Of a stretch of 64,000 nucleotides of DNA, positions 53,521-64,000 are shown one piece after another. Below the pieces are notes generated by a model, which saw only the letters and a program-made list of their open reading frames with translations, did not search any database and was not told where the DNA came from. This DNA comes from Candidatus Hydrogenedentota bacterium (GTDB lineage: Bacteria > Hydrogenedentota > Hydrogenedentia > Hydrogenedentales > SLHB01). Positions within the stretch are counted from its first letter, which is position 1. Each line of letters begins with the position of its first letter. The stretch covers positions 18,951 to 82,950 of the forward strand of contig JACRLJ010000033.1 in NCBI GenBank assembly GCA_016215105.1. The letters run 5' to 3'. Both the position numbers and the translations under genes were made by a program.

Positions 53521-54993
53521 TCACGCTCGTCGCCTCGCAGCGGCCTTCATCGCGGTAATGAGCCGGGGGGTATAGGTCTCGACCAGCGCGAACCCGTTCC
53601 GCAATCGCTCCGACGGCGTGGCGCCTTCCGCAATGTAATTGCGGGTCTCCAGCGCCGCGTCGAGTTCCAGGTCGCCGAATGACTGTAAGGCCTCCACCAA
53701 GCCGGGCCACGACCAATTGTTCCCATATCCGTGTACGCCTTGCCACGCCTCGGCGGCGTTCGCAAACGAGCCGAGCAAGGACGCCGCTGTCTTGGTGTCA
53801 CGCGGTTCCGCGCATACCACGGATTGGAACCGCTTCCATGCCGCGACGAGCCGAAGTTGCAGGGCCAAGTCACTAAGAAACCGCCTCGGATTTCCGAAAA
53901 GAAGCCCCCCCAACGGTCCTTCTTCAATTGGGTTTCGCTGTATCGCTTCTACTGATGTCACAGCCTCGTCCATCGCATCCGGGGCGTGGCCGGCCAGGGC
54001 TGTCCAACAGGCGACGATGCGCTCGCCGGCGCCTTCAATGAGTTCGCCGGCAAATCGGACGTAGTCCGCCTCCGTGACCGCAAGGCCCTTGGCCGCGCGC
54101 GCAAAGGCAAATGTATTGGGGAGCTGGAGACAGTGCGTCTGGGCATTGCCCATGATTCCCTGCCGACCAAGATTCTGACGTACCTTCTCGCCGACGCCCG
54201 TTTCGAAATTCGTCAGCGGAAAACTAGGCTCGCCTTCGATAGTTCCGTAGGGAAAGGTGAACATGCGATCGCCAAGCCCCACCTGCTCCACCACATGCTG
54301 GCGTGCGCCGGTGATTCCCCAGGGCTCCAAATTCCGAGACGACAGCAACGCGATGGTCTCTGCCACCTCGTCGTCGGGCCCCCACTCGAAGTGCGCCGTG
54401 GCGTAGAACCGGCCATACGCCTGCCAACCCGCATGAATCCAGTACACGAGTTCAATGCCGTTTCGGAGCCGATCCAGCATGTGCCGATGATCTTCGAGCA
54501 ACTGAACGAACTCGGCGTTCGTCGAGCCCGCGTATCCACCCGGATCGCTATCAATGATGACCAATCCATCCATGCGGGAAAGCGGTTCCAGCAGACGTTC
54601 CCGCCAAGAAATCATCTCCGCTCGGGCGGTCGCATCCGACGGATCGATGCGCTCATCACAGTAAAAGAACGGGCGATCCTCGAACGCGAACTTCGACGCC
54701 TCTTCGTTTCGCGCAACGACGTTCGGAGAAAGAGTAACGTAAGCCTGCATGCAGAATTCGGACTTCAACAAGTCGATGACCCGCGCAATCTTTTCGATAT
54801 TCGCGATATCACTCGGAGTCAGCGGGTCCGGCATCGTCTCGAGCAAGGGCCAGATCATCACGGCGTTGTATCCCAACCGTTTCAGCCCGCCAACGTAACC
54901 ACGCCAATCTTCCAATGACCAAGTGCGCGCCGCGTAGGGATGGTTATAGGCCCAATGTTGGTGGACATACATTCCGATGACTTTCTTGTCCAT
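53521..54993 (-). CDS. Unknown TIM-barrel, glycoside hydrolase-like protein
   Basis: 490 aa, no signal peptide. The N-terminal half looks like a barrel of the GH20/GHL kind: [20 protein letters not shown], then [15 protein letters not shown] and [14 protein letters not shown]. The second half is helical ([20 protein letters not shown]). Strongly conserved catalytic carboxylates cannot be named without an alignment. It may be a cytoplasmic glycosidase or a relative with another function. Confidence 0.5.
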   Translation of the reverse strand: MDKKVIGMYVHQHWAYNHPYAARTWSLEDWRGYVGGLKRLGYNAVMIWPLLETMPDPLTPSDIANIEKIARVIDLLKSEFCMQAYVTLSPNVVARNEEASKFAFEDRPFFYCDERIDPSDATARAEMISWRERLLEPLSRMDGLVIIDSDPGGYAGSTNAEFVQLLEDHRHMLDRLRNGIELVYWIHAGWQAYGRFYATAHFEWGPDDEVAETIALLSSRNLEPWGITGARQHVVEQVGLGDRMFTFPYGTIEGEPSFPLTNFETGVGEKVRQNLGRQGIMGNAQTHCLQLPNTFAFARAAKGLAVTEADYVRFAGELIEGAGERIVACWTALAGHAPDAMDEAVTSVEAIQRNPIEEGPLGGLLFGNPRRFLSDLALQLRLVAAWKRFQSVVCAEPRDTKTAASLLGSFANAAEAWQGVHGYGNNWSWPGLVEALQSFGDLELDAALETRNYIAEGATPSERLRNGFALVETYTPRLITAMKAAARRRA

Positions 54994-55029
54994 TTCGCTT
55001 TCTTCTTCACCACTTCGCGCGCAAAGCGC

Positions 55030-55566
55030 TCAATCAAAGGTCAGTCGCATCTCATACGAATCATTGGCCGAGCGAAACGACACGTCTTCACGAACAATCT
55101 GGAACCCGTGCCGTTGATACAATCGCAGTGCACGCGCATTGGTCTTCATCACGGTAAGTCCAATAGCATTCTTGCGAAGTACGCGCCGTCCCACGGCGAT
55201 GAGATACGCGAGAAACACGCCGCCAAGCCCCGTCCCCTGGGCATCTTCGCGCAGGCCGATGCCGAGATGCGGGACCTCGCTCGCAACGTCCATGAAGAAG
55301 AAATGCCCTATGATGCCCCCGGCCTCGTCCAACGCGACACTGCTAAAATCAAAGCCAGACAGGGCGCGCCGAACGACCTCGTTCATCGCATCGACGCTGA
55401 CGTCGGCATACGGCTCGAAAAAGTACCGGCTCTGTTCGGGCAAGGCCTGGTAAAAACGCGAAAGCCGGGCGGCGTCATCGTGCGCCAGCACTCGAACCCG
55501 GAAACCGAGAATCGGTCCCGGCGTCGCTTTCGGCGAGATGCTGGACGTCACAGGGCGGTCCTCCAT
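55030..55566 (-). CDS. GNAT-family N-acetyltransferase
   Basis: 178 aa. The acetyl-CoA loop is LREDAQGTGLGGVFLAYLI, preceded by SEVPHLGIGL and followed by GLTVMKTNARALRLYQRHGF, the normal order of GNAT motifs A and B. The target amine is unknown. The leader is occupied by the 9-bp repeat array, so no clear ribosome site stands before its ATG. Confidence 0.88.
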   Translation of the reverse strand: MEDRPVTSSISPKATPGPILGFRVRVLAHDDAARLSRFYQALPEQSRYFFEPYADVSVDAMNEVVRRALSGFDFSSVALDEAGGIIGHFFFMDVASEVPHLGIGLREDAQGTGLGGVFLAYLIAVGRRVLRKNAIGLTVMKTNARALRLYQRHGFQIVREDVSFRSANDSYEMRLTFD

Positions 55567-55568
55567 GC

Positions 55569-55595
55569 TTGTCCGACTTGTCCGACCTGTCTGAC
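55569..55595. repeat. 9-bp tandem repeat in the GNAT leader
   Basis: Three units (TTGTCCGAC, TTGTCCGAC, CTGTCTGAC) fill the 31 bases between the GNAT start and the type III polyketide synthase stop. The reverse complement, GTCGGACAA, is identical to the start of the second unit of the array at 22581. Confidence 0.75.
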
Positions 55596-55597
55596 CG

Positions 55598-56683
55598 TCA
55601 TACGATCAAAACGGCCTCTACCATCAAACCGGGACCAAACGCCATTGCGACCAACGGCAACGGGGCATTGCGCTCGCGCATCTTCTTGAGAATGAACAAT
55701 ATCGTTGGAGACGACATATTGCCGTGCGTTTTCAGAATCTCGCGCGAATCTTCCGTGACATCCTTGTCCAGGTCGAGCGCCTTTGCGGCAGACTGAATGA
55801 TGCGCGGCCCGCCGGGGTGTATCGCCCACGATCTAATTTCCGGAAGGGTCATCCCGTATCCCGCCAACCATTCTTCCATCCAGCCGCGCAGGTGCGTGCA
55901 AATCAAATCCGGCACGTGCGGCGACAAACTCATCACGAATCCATGATCGCGGATGCGCCAAGTCATGGCATCCTGCGAATCCGGCATCAGACACGAGCCC
56001 GTTCCGACGACACGCCACCGGTCCGCCACAGGCTCGCCGCTTCCCACAATCGCCGCGGCGCCGTCCGCGAACAACGCATTGGCGACAATCTGTTCTGGTT
56101 CCCATCCATAATGGTAATGGAGACTGCACAATTCCACGGCGCAAAGAAGCACACGCGCATTGGGGTCTCCATGGGTGAAGCCGCGCGCCACGCGCAGGCC
56201 GTTGAGTGCGCCGTGACAGCCCATGAACCCTACGTGGGTACGTTGTACCGTGCGCCGAAGTCCCAGTTCCTGAATCAATCCCACATCCACACCGGGCGCA
56301 TAAAAACCACTGCACGAAACCGTCACCAAGTGCGTGATGTCATCCGGCGCCAGCTCCGACTGCGACAGTGCTTCGCGGGCGGCCTGTTCCGCCAGGACCA
56401 GCGCGCACTTCTCGTACTTCTCCATACGCTGACCTATACCCGGTCCCAAGTCATTCCCGTTGTCCGGATAGGGAAAGAACGATTGGCGGCTTTCCTGATC
56501 TTCCGGCGCCTCGAGCAGCACGCTATGGCGCCGCTTGACGCCAGTCATACGGTACAGCGCGGGCAGCAGACGGCGCTGCTCGTCGGTATGGCACGAAACC
56601 TTCTTTGCGTATTCAACGACGATATCTTGAGCCATCGAGTACTCGGGCAGGCCCGTCCCTTGTCCCAGAATGGTGAAATTCAT
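55598..56683 (-). CDS. Type III polyketide synthase
   Basis: 361 aa from the ATG at 56683, which overlaps the flavoprotein stop by ATGA; an extension to 56869 is unlikely. The catalytic triad of the chalcone/stilbene synthase fold is visible: Cys156 in GFMGCHGALNGL, His289 in AIHPGGPRI and Asn322 in THGNMSSPT. Such enzymes condense malonyl-CoA units onto an acyl starter to give alkylresorcinols, alkylpyrones or related products. It is the first of three clustered genes in the window order, but the last on the transcript. Confidence 0.93.
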   Translation of the reverse strand: MNFTILGQGTGLPEYSMAQDIVVEYAKKVSCHTDEQRRLLPALYRMTGVKRRHSVLLEAPEDQESRQSFFPYPDNGNDLGPGIGQRMEKYEKCALVLAEQAAREALSQSELAPDDITHLVTVSCSGFYAPGVDVGLIQELGLRRTVQRTHVGFMGCHGALNGLRVARGFTHGDPNARVLLCAVELCSLHYHYGWEPEQIVANALFADGAAAIVGSGEPVADRWRVVGTGSCLMPDSQDAMTWRIRDHGFVMSLSPHVPDLICTHLRGWMEEWLAGYGMTLPEIRSWAIHPGGPRIIQSAAKALDLDKDVTEDSREILKTHGNMSSPTILFILKKMRERNAPLPLVAMAFGPGLMVEAVLIV

Positions 56684-57861
56684 GCGGAACTCCTCGTAGC
56701 GCGGGTTACTTCTGCATTGAGTTGTCGTATCAAAGGCCGGGCCAATCCGGGCGCGACCGCCAAAGCTCTGACTATCGTGGCCGTCAGGCGCGGGTGGCGC
56801 AGCAAAGCGGACAGGGCTTTGCACACCAACTGCCGTTGCGTCACCATGCGGCGGTAGCACAGGCGCCACTCGTCCTCGATGGCGCTATGCCACTGTGGCA
56901 GTATTCTAGAAGCAATTCGCGCAAGCTCGGCTCCGCCGGACAGAGCCCACGCCATGCCCTCCCCGGTGAATGGCTCCACATACCCCGCCGCGTCTCCAAC
57001 CAGGAGCAGGCGGTGCGCGCTAATCCGCGCCGTATGCCGCGTCAACGCGGGGGTGCCACGCCAATCCAACGAGTCCAAATCCGTCATTTCCCTGAAGCCC
57101 GCCTCCTCCAATACACGCGAAGCGACTCTCGCCAATCCGCCGTTTGTCCGCACTGCGTCGGCGTTTAAAGCTGCCGCGACGTCCAGACGGCCGCCTTCAA
57201 TCATCGTGAACCCCACGTATCCCGCTTTGGCGCAGGCCATGTAGATGGTACCGGATTCATAACCACTGGGCGCAACTGGCGCAATGGCTCCGGCGCCGAT
57301 GCGCGATCCAGGCGTTGGCGTAGTGGCAAATTCTTCGGAATCAGTAAGCAATTTGCTACCGAGGCCACTCGCTACCACCACCAATCGCGCTTGCGCCGTA
57401 ACGGCCTCATCGCCGCTGCGTAGCCGCGCGGTTCGATAGTCTGCGGCCACGCCTTCGAGCGACGCGGACGTCTGGGGCAGAAACTGAGCGCCCGCTTGGA
57501 TCGCGGCTTCGACTAGCGCGGCGTCCAGCGCCTCCCGCGACAGCGTCACGCCCCCAGGCAGCGGCAACTGACAGCGCCCGCCCATGGAAGCGACTTCAAT
57601 GCGATGCAGCGGTACCCCGCCACGTTCGCGCACCAACGATCCCAATCCCGCCTCATCGAAAACGGACAACGCTCGCAGGTTTAGGCAACACCCGCATACC
57701 TTCCAACGCGGAAAGCGCGCTTTGTCCACCAGCAACACCTTCCGGCCCGTCAAGGCCAGACCGCGCGCCGCGATGGCCCCCGAAGGCCCAGCGCCTACTA
57801 CAATCGCATCCCAATCGATTGTCCCTGTTTCGCGCAGCGTGAGAGTTGCGGCAATGCTCAT
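56680..57861 (-). CDS. FAD-dependent monooxygenase/reductase of the polyketide cluster
   Basis: 393 aa. The dinucleotide fold is VVGAGPSGAIAARGLALTGR with a long Rossmann N terminus, KVCGCCLNLRALSV follows, and the FAD-contacting GDAAGYVEPFTGEGMAWALS lies near residue 280. It is of the geranylgeranyl reductase/aromatic hydroxylase group. In known phenolic-lipid clusters a flavoprotein oxidises the ring made by the type III synthase. ATGA overlaps on both sides tie it to its neighbours. Confidence 0.85.
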   Translation of the reverse strand: MSIAATLTLRETGTIDWDAIVVGAGPSGAIAARGLALTGRKVLLVDKARFPRWKVCGCCLNLRALSVFDEAGLGSLVRERGGVPLHRIEVASMGGRCQLPLPGGVTLSREALDAALVEAAIQAGAQFLPQTSASLEGVAADYRTARLRSGDEAVTAQARLVVVASGLGSKLLTDSEEFATTPTPGSRIGAGAIAPVAPSGYESGTIYMACAKAGYVGFTMIEGGRLDVAAALNADAVRTNGGLARVASRVLEEAGFREMTDLDSLDWRGTPALTRHTARISAHRLLLVGDAAGYVEPFTGEGMAWALSGGAELARIASRILPQWHSAIEDEWRLCYRRMVTQRQLVCKALSALLRHPRLTATIVRALAVAPGLARPLIRQLNAEVTRATRSSA

Positions 57862-58643
57862 GCGCGTCCAATCTCGAGCATGAATCGAAACGGAAAACGC
57901 CGTTCAATACGGTAGCGCGTCAGCCCCGCCCGTCGCGCCAGCGCCTGCGCTTCCTGCTCGGTAAACGCCGACATCACCGACAATGGCGCATCAATATGGA
58001 CAACCCGTGAGGGAATCGCTAGCCGGCAGCCCCAATACGCCAGCGCGTAGCCGGGTTTGCTTCGCACCAAGTCGAGCAACAGCGCGGTGCGTTTTGCGCG
58101 TCGCGAAAGCTGTTTCAAAAGAGTCACTGCCTGTTCATCTTCCAAGTGATGCAAGAACAGCGAACACAGGATTACATCGAAGCCTTCGGGAACACCCTGT
58201 GCGACCACGTCCCACGCAAAGAAGTTCACCTGTGCTCCGGCGTCATCGGCGCCCCGCCGCGCGTATGCCACGGCGCGTTCACTAATGTCGCATCCCGCAA
58301 GAACCAGCGGAATGCCCGCCCGTCGGGCTCGCTTGGCCAGTGAAAGGAGTACCCCTCCGCCCCCGGTTGCGATGTCGAGCACACGCAGTGGCCGTCCTTC
58401 CACCTCGCGGGCCGCGTCAACGATACGAGGCCAAAAGTACCGTGCCCCGCCGGTCATGCAATGGATACGTTCGAGGCCGCGCAACGCTTGAACGTGTTGG
58501 GCTTCGTCCAGGTCAGGCAGGTCCATGATTTCGCCTTGCAGGCGGCGCGTTCGAAGAGAGGGAAACCATGGAATTCGGGGGGAGTGAATACATTTCTCGA
58601 TCAGGTCCGATGCGGATGCGACTTCTGTCGAGGTGTCCTGCAC
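57858..58643 (-). CDS. Class I SAM-dependent methyltransferase of the polyketide cluster
   Basis: 261 aa from a GTG at 58643; the upstream part (TRRLQGEIMDLPDLDE) resembles the N terminus of relatives, so I keep it rather than the ATG at 58526. The SAM fold has LRVLDIATGGGGVLLSLAKR, then GCDISERAVAYAR and FDVILCSLFLHHLEDEQAV. With the adjacent type III synthase and flavoprotein it would methylate a hydroxyl of the polyketide product, as in srs-type phenolic-lipid pathways. Confidence 0.85.
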   Translation of the reverse strand: MQDTSTEVASASDLIEKCIHSPRIPWFPSLRTRRLQGEIMDLPDLDEAQHVQALRGLERIHCMTGGARYFWPRIVDAAREVEGRPLRVLDIATGGGGVLLSLAKRARRAGIPLVLAGCDISERAVAYARRGADDAGAQVNFFAWDVVAQGVPEGFDVILCSLFLHHLEDEQAVTLLKQLSRRAKRTALLLDLVRSKPGYALAYWGCRLAIPSRVVHIDAPLSVMSAFTEQEAQALARRAGLTRYRIERRFPFRFMLEIGRA

Positions 58644-58910
58644 GCCGGTGTGTACCTACTTGAATTGCAGAGAAAGGGAGACGCCTCCCGATTACATCCG
58701 AGTACGATGGTACGCGCCCATTATTTCACATTGCCAAAACCCGACAAAAGCGAGCGCCGGTATTAAACAACTTACAGATGCTTTCTGGCCGCGCCGCGTC
58801 AAATAGCCGACTTTCTGGCCGAACTCCTAAACTGCTGATGTTGGCGCGATCGGTGTGAACCGGGCGGAGCGCCTGCCGTAGCGCTCAGCCGTTAGACTTC
58901 CTGGACACGT

Positions 58911-60830
<1,920 letters not shown>

Positions 60831-60923
60831 TTAGTAGCGTGGCGCGTGCTTATGCCCGCGGAGTCCAACGGCCTTCATCTTTCTGATAGTGGCGCGTCAA
60901 ATCGGTGGTTAATTCAACCTTGT

Positions 60924-61139
60924 TTAGCCGGGAATCGGACGCTTAAACGTCGCGATGATTCCCTGCGGCTTGGTCCCAACGAGCATACCGGCGTCCCGCA
61001 TGTCCGGGATGTAGGTCACAAGTTCCCATCCATCCTGACCAAACTTGTTGTAGTATTCGGTCAATCCCTGAATGGCTTCCGTATCGAGCGCCTTCCGTTT
61101 CAACTGTATGTACTCTTGCCGGTATTCCCAACGTGTCAT
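60924..61139 (-). CDS. Small DUF4177-like protein
   Basis: 71 aa from the ATG at 61139 (AGGTGG upstream; a GTG four codons earlier is the alternative). The sequence MTRWEYRQEYIQLKRKALDT followed by YYNKFGQDGWELVTYIPDMR is the strand-helix-strand of DUF4177-like proteins, often found as isolated small genes. The function is not known. Confidence 0.7.
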   Translation of the reverse strand: MTRWEYRQEYIQLKRKALDTEAIQGLTEYYNKFGQDGWELVTYIPDMRDAGMLVGTKPQGIIATFKRPIPG

Positions 61140-61206
61140 ATCCGCATCCACCTACCGTTCTCTTATCAAACACTCGGTTTCAAGCCGTTATTCTTTACGG
61201 CGCTCG

Positions 61207-62568
61207 CTATGCGGTAAGCCGCTGTACGGCCCGGTGCGCCGAAATGACGCAGTCATTCAGCCCGACACCTCGGTAGGCGTTGCCAGCCATGACCAGCCCG
61301 GGGAAACGGCTCTCCGCCGCTTCAATCTCGTTAAGATAGGTCCCGTGGCTCAACAGGTATTGCGGAATGCCTTTGAAATGCCTGAATATCCGCACAAATT
61401 CCGGTTTCGACGAAATCCCCAACAAAGGGTCGACTTCGCGTCGAACATGCTCGAGCAACTGGGCGTCGTCCAGCCGAACCACATCAGGGTCGTTATATCC
61501 GCCGTAAATCGTCCGCAACAGCACCCAGTCGTCCGGCGCTTGCTTCGGAAAGATGGACGAGGTCCACAGGCATCCCAACAACCGCTTGTTCTGATTGCGG
61601 GGCACGAGAAACCCGAATCCGTTCACATCGCGGCTCACGTGTGACTTACGGTATCCGGTACAAATCACCACACAATCCGCGTAGGCAATGTTTCTCAACG
61701 TCTTGCTCAACGCCGGGTCAAGCTCGCCGGTCAGTTCCGCCGCTGCGAACGCCGGTACGGCCACCACCACCGACGCCGCATCCACCGTCAGGCCGGCGCT
61801 GGTCTCGATTCGGAAAGTCCCGTTCGGTTTGGTTAGCCGCGTGACACGGTTCCCGCTGCGTACCCGATTGCCCAGCTTCGCCGTGGCGACCTGCGCCAAA
61901 TGTCCAATGCCGCCCGCGAAGCTGGTCAGCACGCCCTTTGGTCCCATGGCGCTGGCCTCTTTGTCCACGCGGCGCTTTGCCATCAACGCGTTGAACAACG
62001 TGCCGTAGTCGCGCTCCATCGCGGCCATGCGCGGGAAACAGTGGGCCAGCGACAACGCGTGCGCGTCTCCCGCGAATATCCCGCTCACCATCGGCCCGAC
62101 CATCATGTCGGCCGCTTCGCGCCCTATCCGCCGCGCCGCAAAGTCCCACACTGATTCCGGCGCGTCGTCGCGCTTGGCCCTAATCATGGGCTCGCAGAGC
62201 AGACGCGCCCGGCCCTTGACCGAAAGCAACGGCTGCAACAAAAACTTCGGCGGCCCCAAGATCTCGATCAATTGGTCGTTCTTGAGAATGAACCGGTGCG
62301 CCGCCGCCTCGTTCGCCAACACCAGTTCCGGCGTCAGACCCAGCTCGTCCACCCACTCCAAGGTCAACGGCTCGCGATTCAAGAAGCCATTTGGACCCCA
62401 ATCGCACGAGAACCCGTCAATTTGGTCCGTCCGCGTGTGTCCACCGACGTAGTCCGAGCCTTCTATCAGCAGAACGCTATCCGTCCCGAACGCCTTGGAG
62501 AGGTGATGCGCCGCGCAGAGGCCGGTCACTCCCCCTCCGATGATGGCTACTCGTACTTCTTCGTGCAT
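61207..62568 (-). CDS. hemG: Protoporphyrinogen oxidase (HemG/HemY type)
   Basis: 453 aa. AIIGGGVTGLCAAHHLSKAF binds FAD, and YVGGHTRTDQIDGFSCDWGP is the typical second motif. The central KGRARLLCEPMIRAKRD and the C-terminal LVMAGNAYRGVGLNDCVISA fix it as oxygen-dependent protoporphyrinogen IX oxidase of the amine-oxidase family. It makes protoporphyrin IX, one step before ferrochelatase. hemN lies just upstream in the same direction. Confidence 0.93.
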   Translation of the reverse strand: MHEEVRVAIIGGGVTGLCAAHHLSKAFGTDSVLLIEGSDYVGGHTRTDQIDGFSCDWGPNGFLNREPLTLEWVDELGLTPELVLANEAAAHRFILKNDQLIEILGPPKFLLQPLLSVKGRARLLCEPMIRAKRDDAPESVWDFAARRIGREAADMMVGPMVSGIFAGDAHALSLAHCFPRMAAMERDYGTLFNALMAKRRVDKEASAMGPKGVLTSFAGGIGHLAQVATAKLGNRVRSGNRVTRLTKPNGTFRIETSAGLTVDAASVVVAVPAFAAAELTGELDPALSKTLRNIAYADCVVICTGYRKSHVSRDVNGFGFLVPRNQNKRLLGCLWTSSIFPKQAPDDWVLLRTIYGGYNDPDVVRLDDAQLLEHVRREVDPLLGISSKPEFVRIFRHFKGIPQYLLSHGTYLNEIEAAESRFPGLVMAGNAYRGVGLNDCVISAHRAVQRLTA

Positions 62569-62585
62569 TGTGTTTGGCCCCCCGA

Positions 62586-63878
62586 TTAAACCGTGCGCGA
62601 AAACAGTTTGAATCCGGCGGGACGCTTGATATAGGCGTCAAACAGCATCGCGACATTGCGAATGAAGATCTGTCCCAATGGAAGTACCTGCAGATTTCCA
62701 TTGTCCCGCGCCACGAACCCTTGCTCCTCGAATTCGTGCAGCGCCTGGTCCTCTGTCGCAAAATAGTCGCGGTACTGCACGCCCAGCTTGCGCTCCAGCA
62801 TCGCCGTGTCCAAATAGAAATTACACATGATCTGCCGTATTACCCAGCGGCGTATCACGTCGTCGCGCGTAAGAACACACCCGCTATGCGTCGCGAAACG
62901 GCCTGCTTCAATCGCCTCTTCATAGGTGGACAACTTCTTTTCGTTCTGCGCATAGGATCCGCCGATCTCGCCAATGGCCGACGTCCCTATCCCCAACATC
63001 TCCGAGGCCGGCACCACCGTATAGCCCATGAAATTCCGGTGCAGACGCCGTTCGTCCAACGCCGCCGACAACTCGTCCGTCGGCAGCGCAAAATGGTCCA
63101 TCCCTATCGCCCGGTATCCGCCCCCGACCAGCATTCGCCGCGCCATCGCAAACAACTCGTATTTCTCAGGTCCCGTCGGCAACGCCGTCGCATCAATGCG
63201 CCGTTGGTTGCGCAGTTTCTCGGGCAGATGCGCGTAACTGTATATCGCCAGGCGATCCGGTCGTACGTCGAGTATAGATTCAATCGTGCGCGCCCATCCC
63301 TCGGGCTTCTGGCCGGGCAATCCGTACACTAAGTCGATGTTGATACCGTCGAAACCGGCCTCCCGCGACCACGCGCAAAGTTGCCGTGCCTCGAACTCGG
63401 TCTGATTCCGGTGAATTTCGACCTGCACCCCCGGATCAAAATCCTGCACCCCCATGCTGATCCGGTTGAACCCCAGCTCCCGAAGCGTCTCGATTTGCCC
63501 GCGTGTCGTAACCCGAGGGTCGACCTCGAGCGCCACTTCCGCCGCCGGGTCTATCGAAAACAGCCGCGCAATCGTCCCATGAAGCCGCCGAATTTGCGGA
63601 ATATCGAGGTAGGTCGGTGTCCCGCCACCCCAATGCAGTTGTTTGACGGTTCTGCGGCCCTTCAACGCCTCCGCGGCCATCGCCAGCTCGCGCTCGACGT
63701 ACCCCAGATAGGTCTCGGCAACCCCCGCCTTTTTCGCAATAACGACGTTGCAGCCGCAAAACGCGCAACGTTCATGGCAAAACGGGATATGGACATACAG
63801 CGACAGCGGCTCGTCTGGACGCGACGCCGCATCCGCCAGCGCGCCGCGGTATTCTGCGTCGCCAAAATCCTCGCGCCA
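62586..63878 (-). pseudogene. hemN: Oxygen-independent coproporphyrinogen III oxidase, 5' end missing
   Basis: The frame is open from 63878 and reads WREDFGDAEYRGALADAASR, then LSLYVHIPFCHERCAFCGCN with the radical SAM cysteines, and on to a normal C terminus. It is bounded upstream by an in-frame TAA at 63879-63881. No ATG, GTG or TTG occurs until the methionine at 63680, which lies after the cysteine motif, so the annotated ATG cannot be the true start. About 40 N-terminal residues (the PRYTSYPTA region of the family) are lost, replaced by another gene's sequence. It should remove two propionate carboxyls to form protoporphyrinogen IX when intact. Confidence 0.85.
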
Positions 63879-63880
63879 TT

Positions 63881-64000
63881 ACGGCGCCGTCGGGTCGGAC
63901 GGTGATCTGCGACGTAGCGGGCGGCACGGTAATGTCGCCGCCGCTGCCGGCCACCGGAAGGCCGCCGATGTTTTGGAGGCGTCCCTCGGCGCCGAGCCCG
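63881..64000 (-). CDS. Fragment of a flagellar rod/hook protein (FlgF/FlgG-like)
   Basis: In the frame ending inside hemN the last bases translate as GLGAEGRLQNIGGLPVAGSG followed by GDITVPPATSQITVRPDGAV. This is the pattern of flagellar basal-body rod proteins, where a GDG-like loop precedes IxIxxDGxV. It is about 40 residues of the middle of such a protein, cut by the window edge on one side and by the junction with hemN on the other. The local base composition is near 70% GC, above the surroundings. No other flagellar gene is in the window. Confidence 0.5.

Overview
The window looks like a contig of a Gram-negative, heterotrophic bacterium with about 58-60% GC. A Pal/CpoB envelope pair indicates a diderm. 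DUF1573 and DUF1580 proteins, a prepilin-type protein ending in an H-X9-DG-like motif, several glycoside hydrolase-like secreted proteins and a regulatory-domain repeat protein point to the PVC/Planctomycetota or Hydrogenedentota area. This placement is inference from gene content. Small defects (a frameshift, an internal amber codon, a chimeric right end) suggest an environmental genome assembly.

Layout. 1-4400 (minus strand): a frameshifted zinc-ribbon gene at the left edge, a DUF1573 protein, a BadF-type sugar kinase, then cpoB and pal with a good sigma70-like promoter. 4646-16710: a 12.0-kb integrated element bounded by a perfect 50-bp direct repeat of the 3' part of tRNA-Arg(CCG). The intact tRNA and the integrase lie at its right end. 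Its genes are all on the minus strand, mostly joined by ATGA overlaps: integrase, a small regulator-like pair, a promoter/operator/attenuator-like leader, a DUF1580 DNA-binding protein, a PrimPol and a helicase as separate genes, iteron-like repeats, about ten small unknown proteins, and a short tail module (gp10-like, chaperone-like, tape measure). No capsid, portal, terminase, protease or major tail protein was recognised, so it resembles a phage satellite or a reduced prophage.

16.8-26.7 kb: an SDR oxidoreductase; a four-helix-bundle gene between two inverted heptamer arrays; an ABC ATPase and a permease fused to a CPBP protease; lysA; then radA, disA, pyrF and pyrE in one tight run. 26.8-43.2 kb: carbohydrate and cell-surface functions (GH-like proteins, GH20 hexosaminidase, a 1239-aa regulatory-domain repeat protein, phosphoesterase, C45-type amidase, FGGY kinase, membrane-anchored GH-like protein, prenyl synthase, glycosyltransferase). 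43.2-47.8 kb: DinB, HAD phosphatase, metY and a metX-metW fusion. 48-55.6 kb: small exported protein, hydrolase, a damaged araD, dusB, an ankyrin lipoprotein with an internal stop, a prepilin-like protein, a TIM-barrel protein and an acetyltransferase. 55.6-58.6 kb: a three-gene type III polyketide cluster (synthase, flavoprotein, methyltransferase). 58.9-64 kb: thiC, a small DUF4177-like gene, protoporphyrinogen oxidase and a 5'-truncated hemN abutting a flagellar rod gene fragment.

The spacers carry short-period tandem repeats of two kinds (7-bp and 9-bp units) and a few dispersed palindromes, which are described separately.
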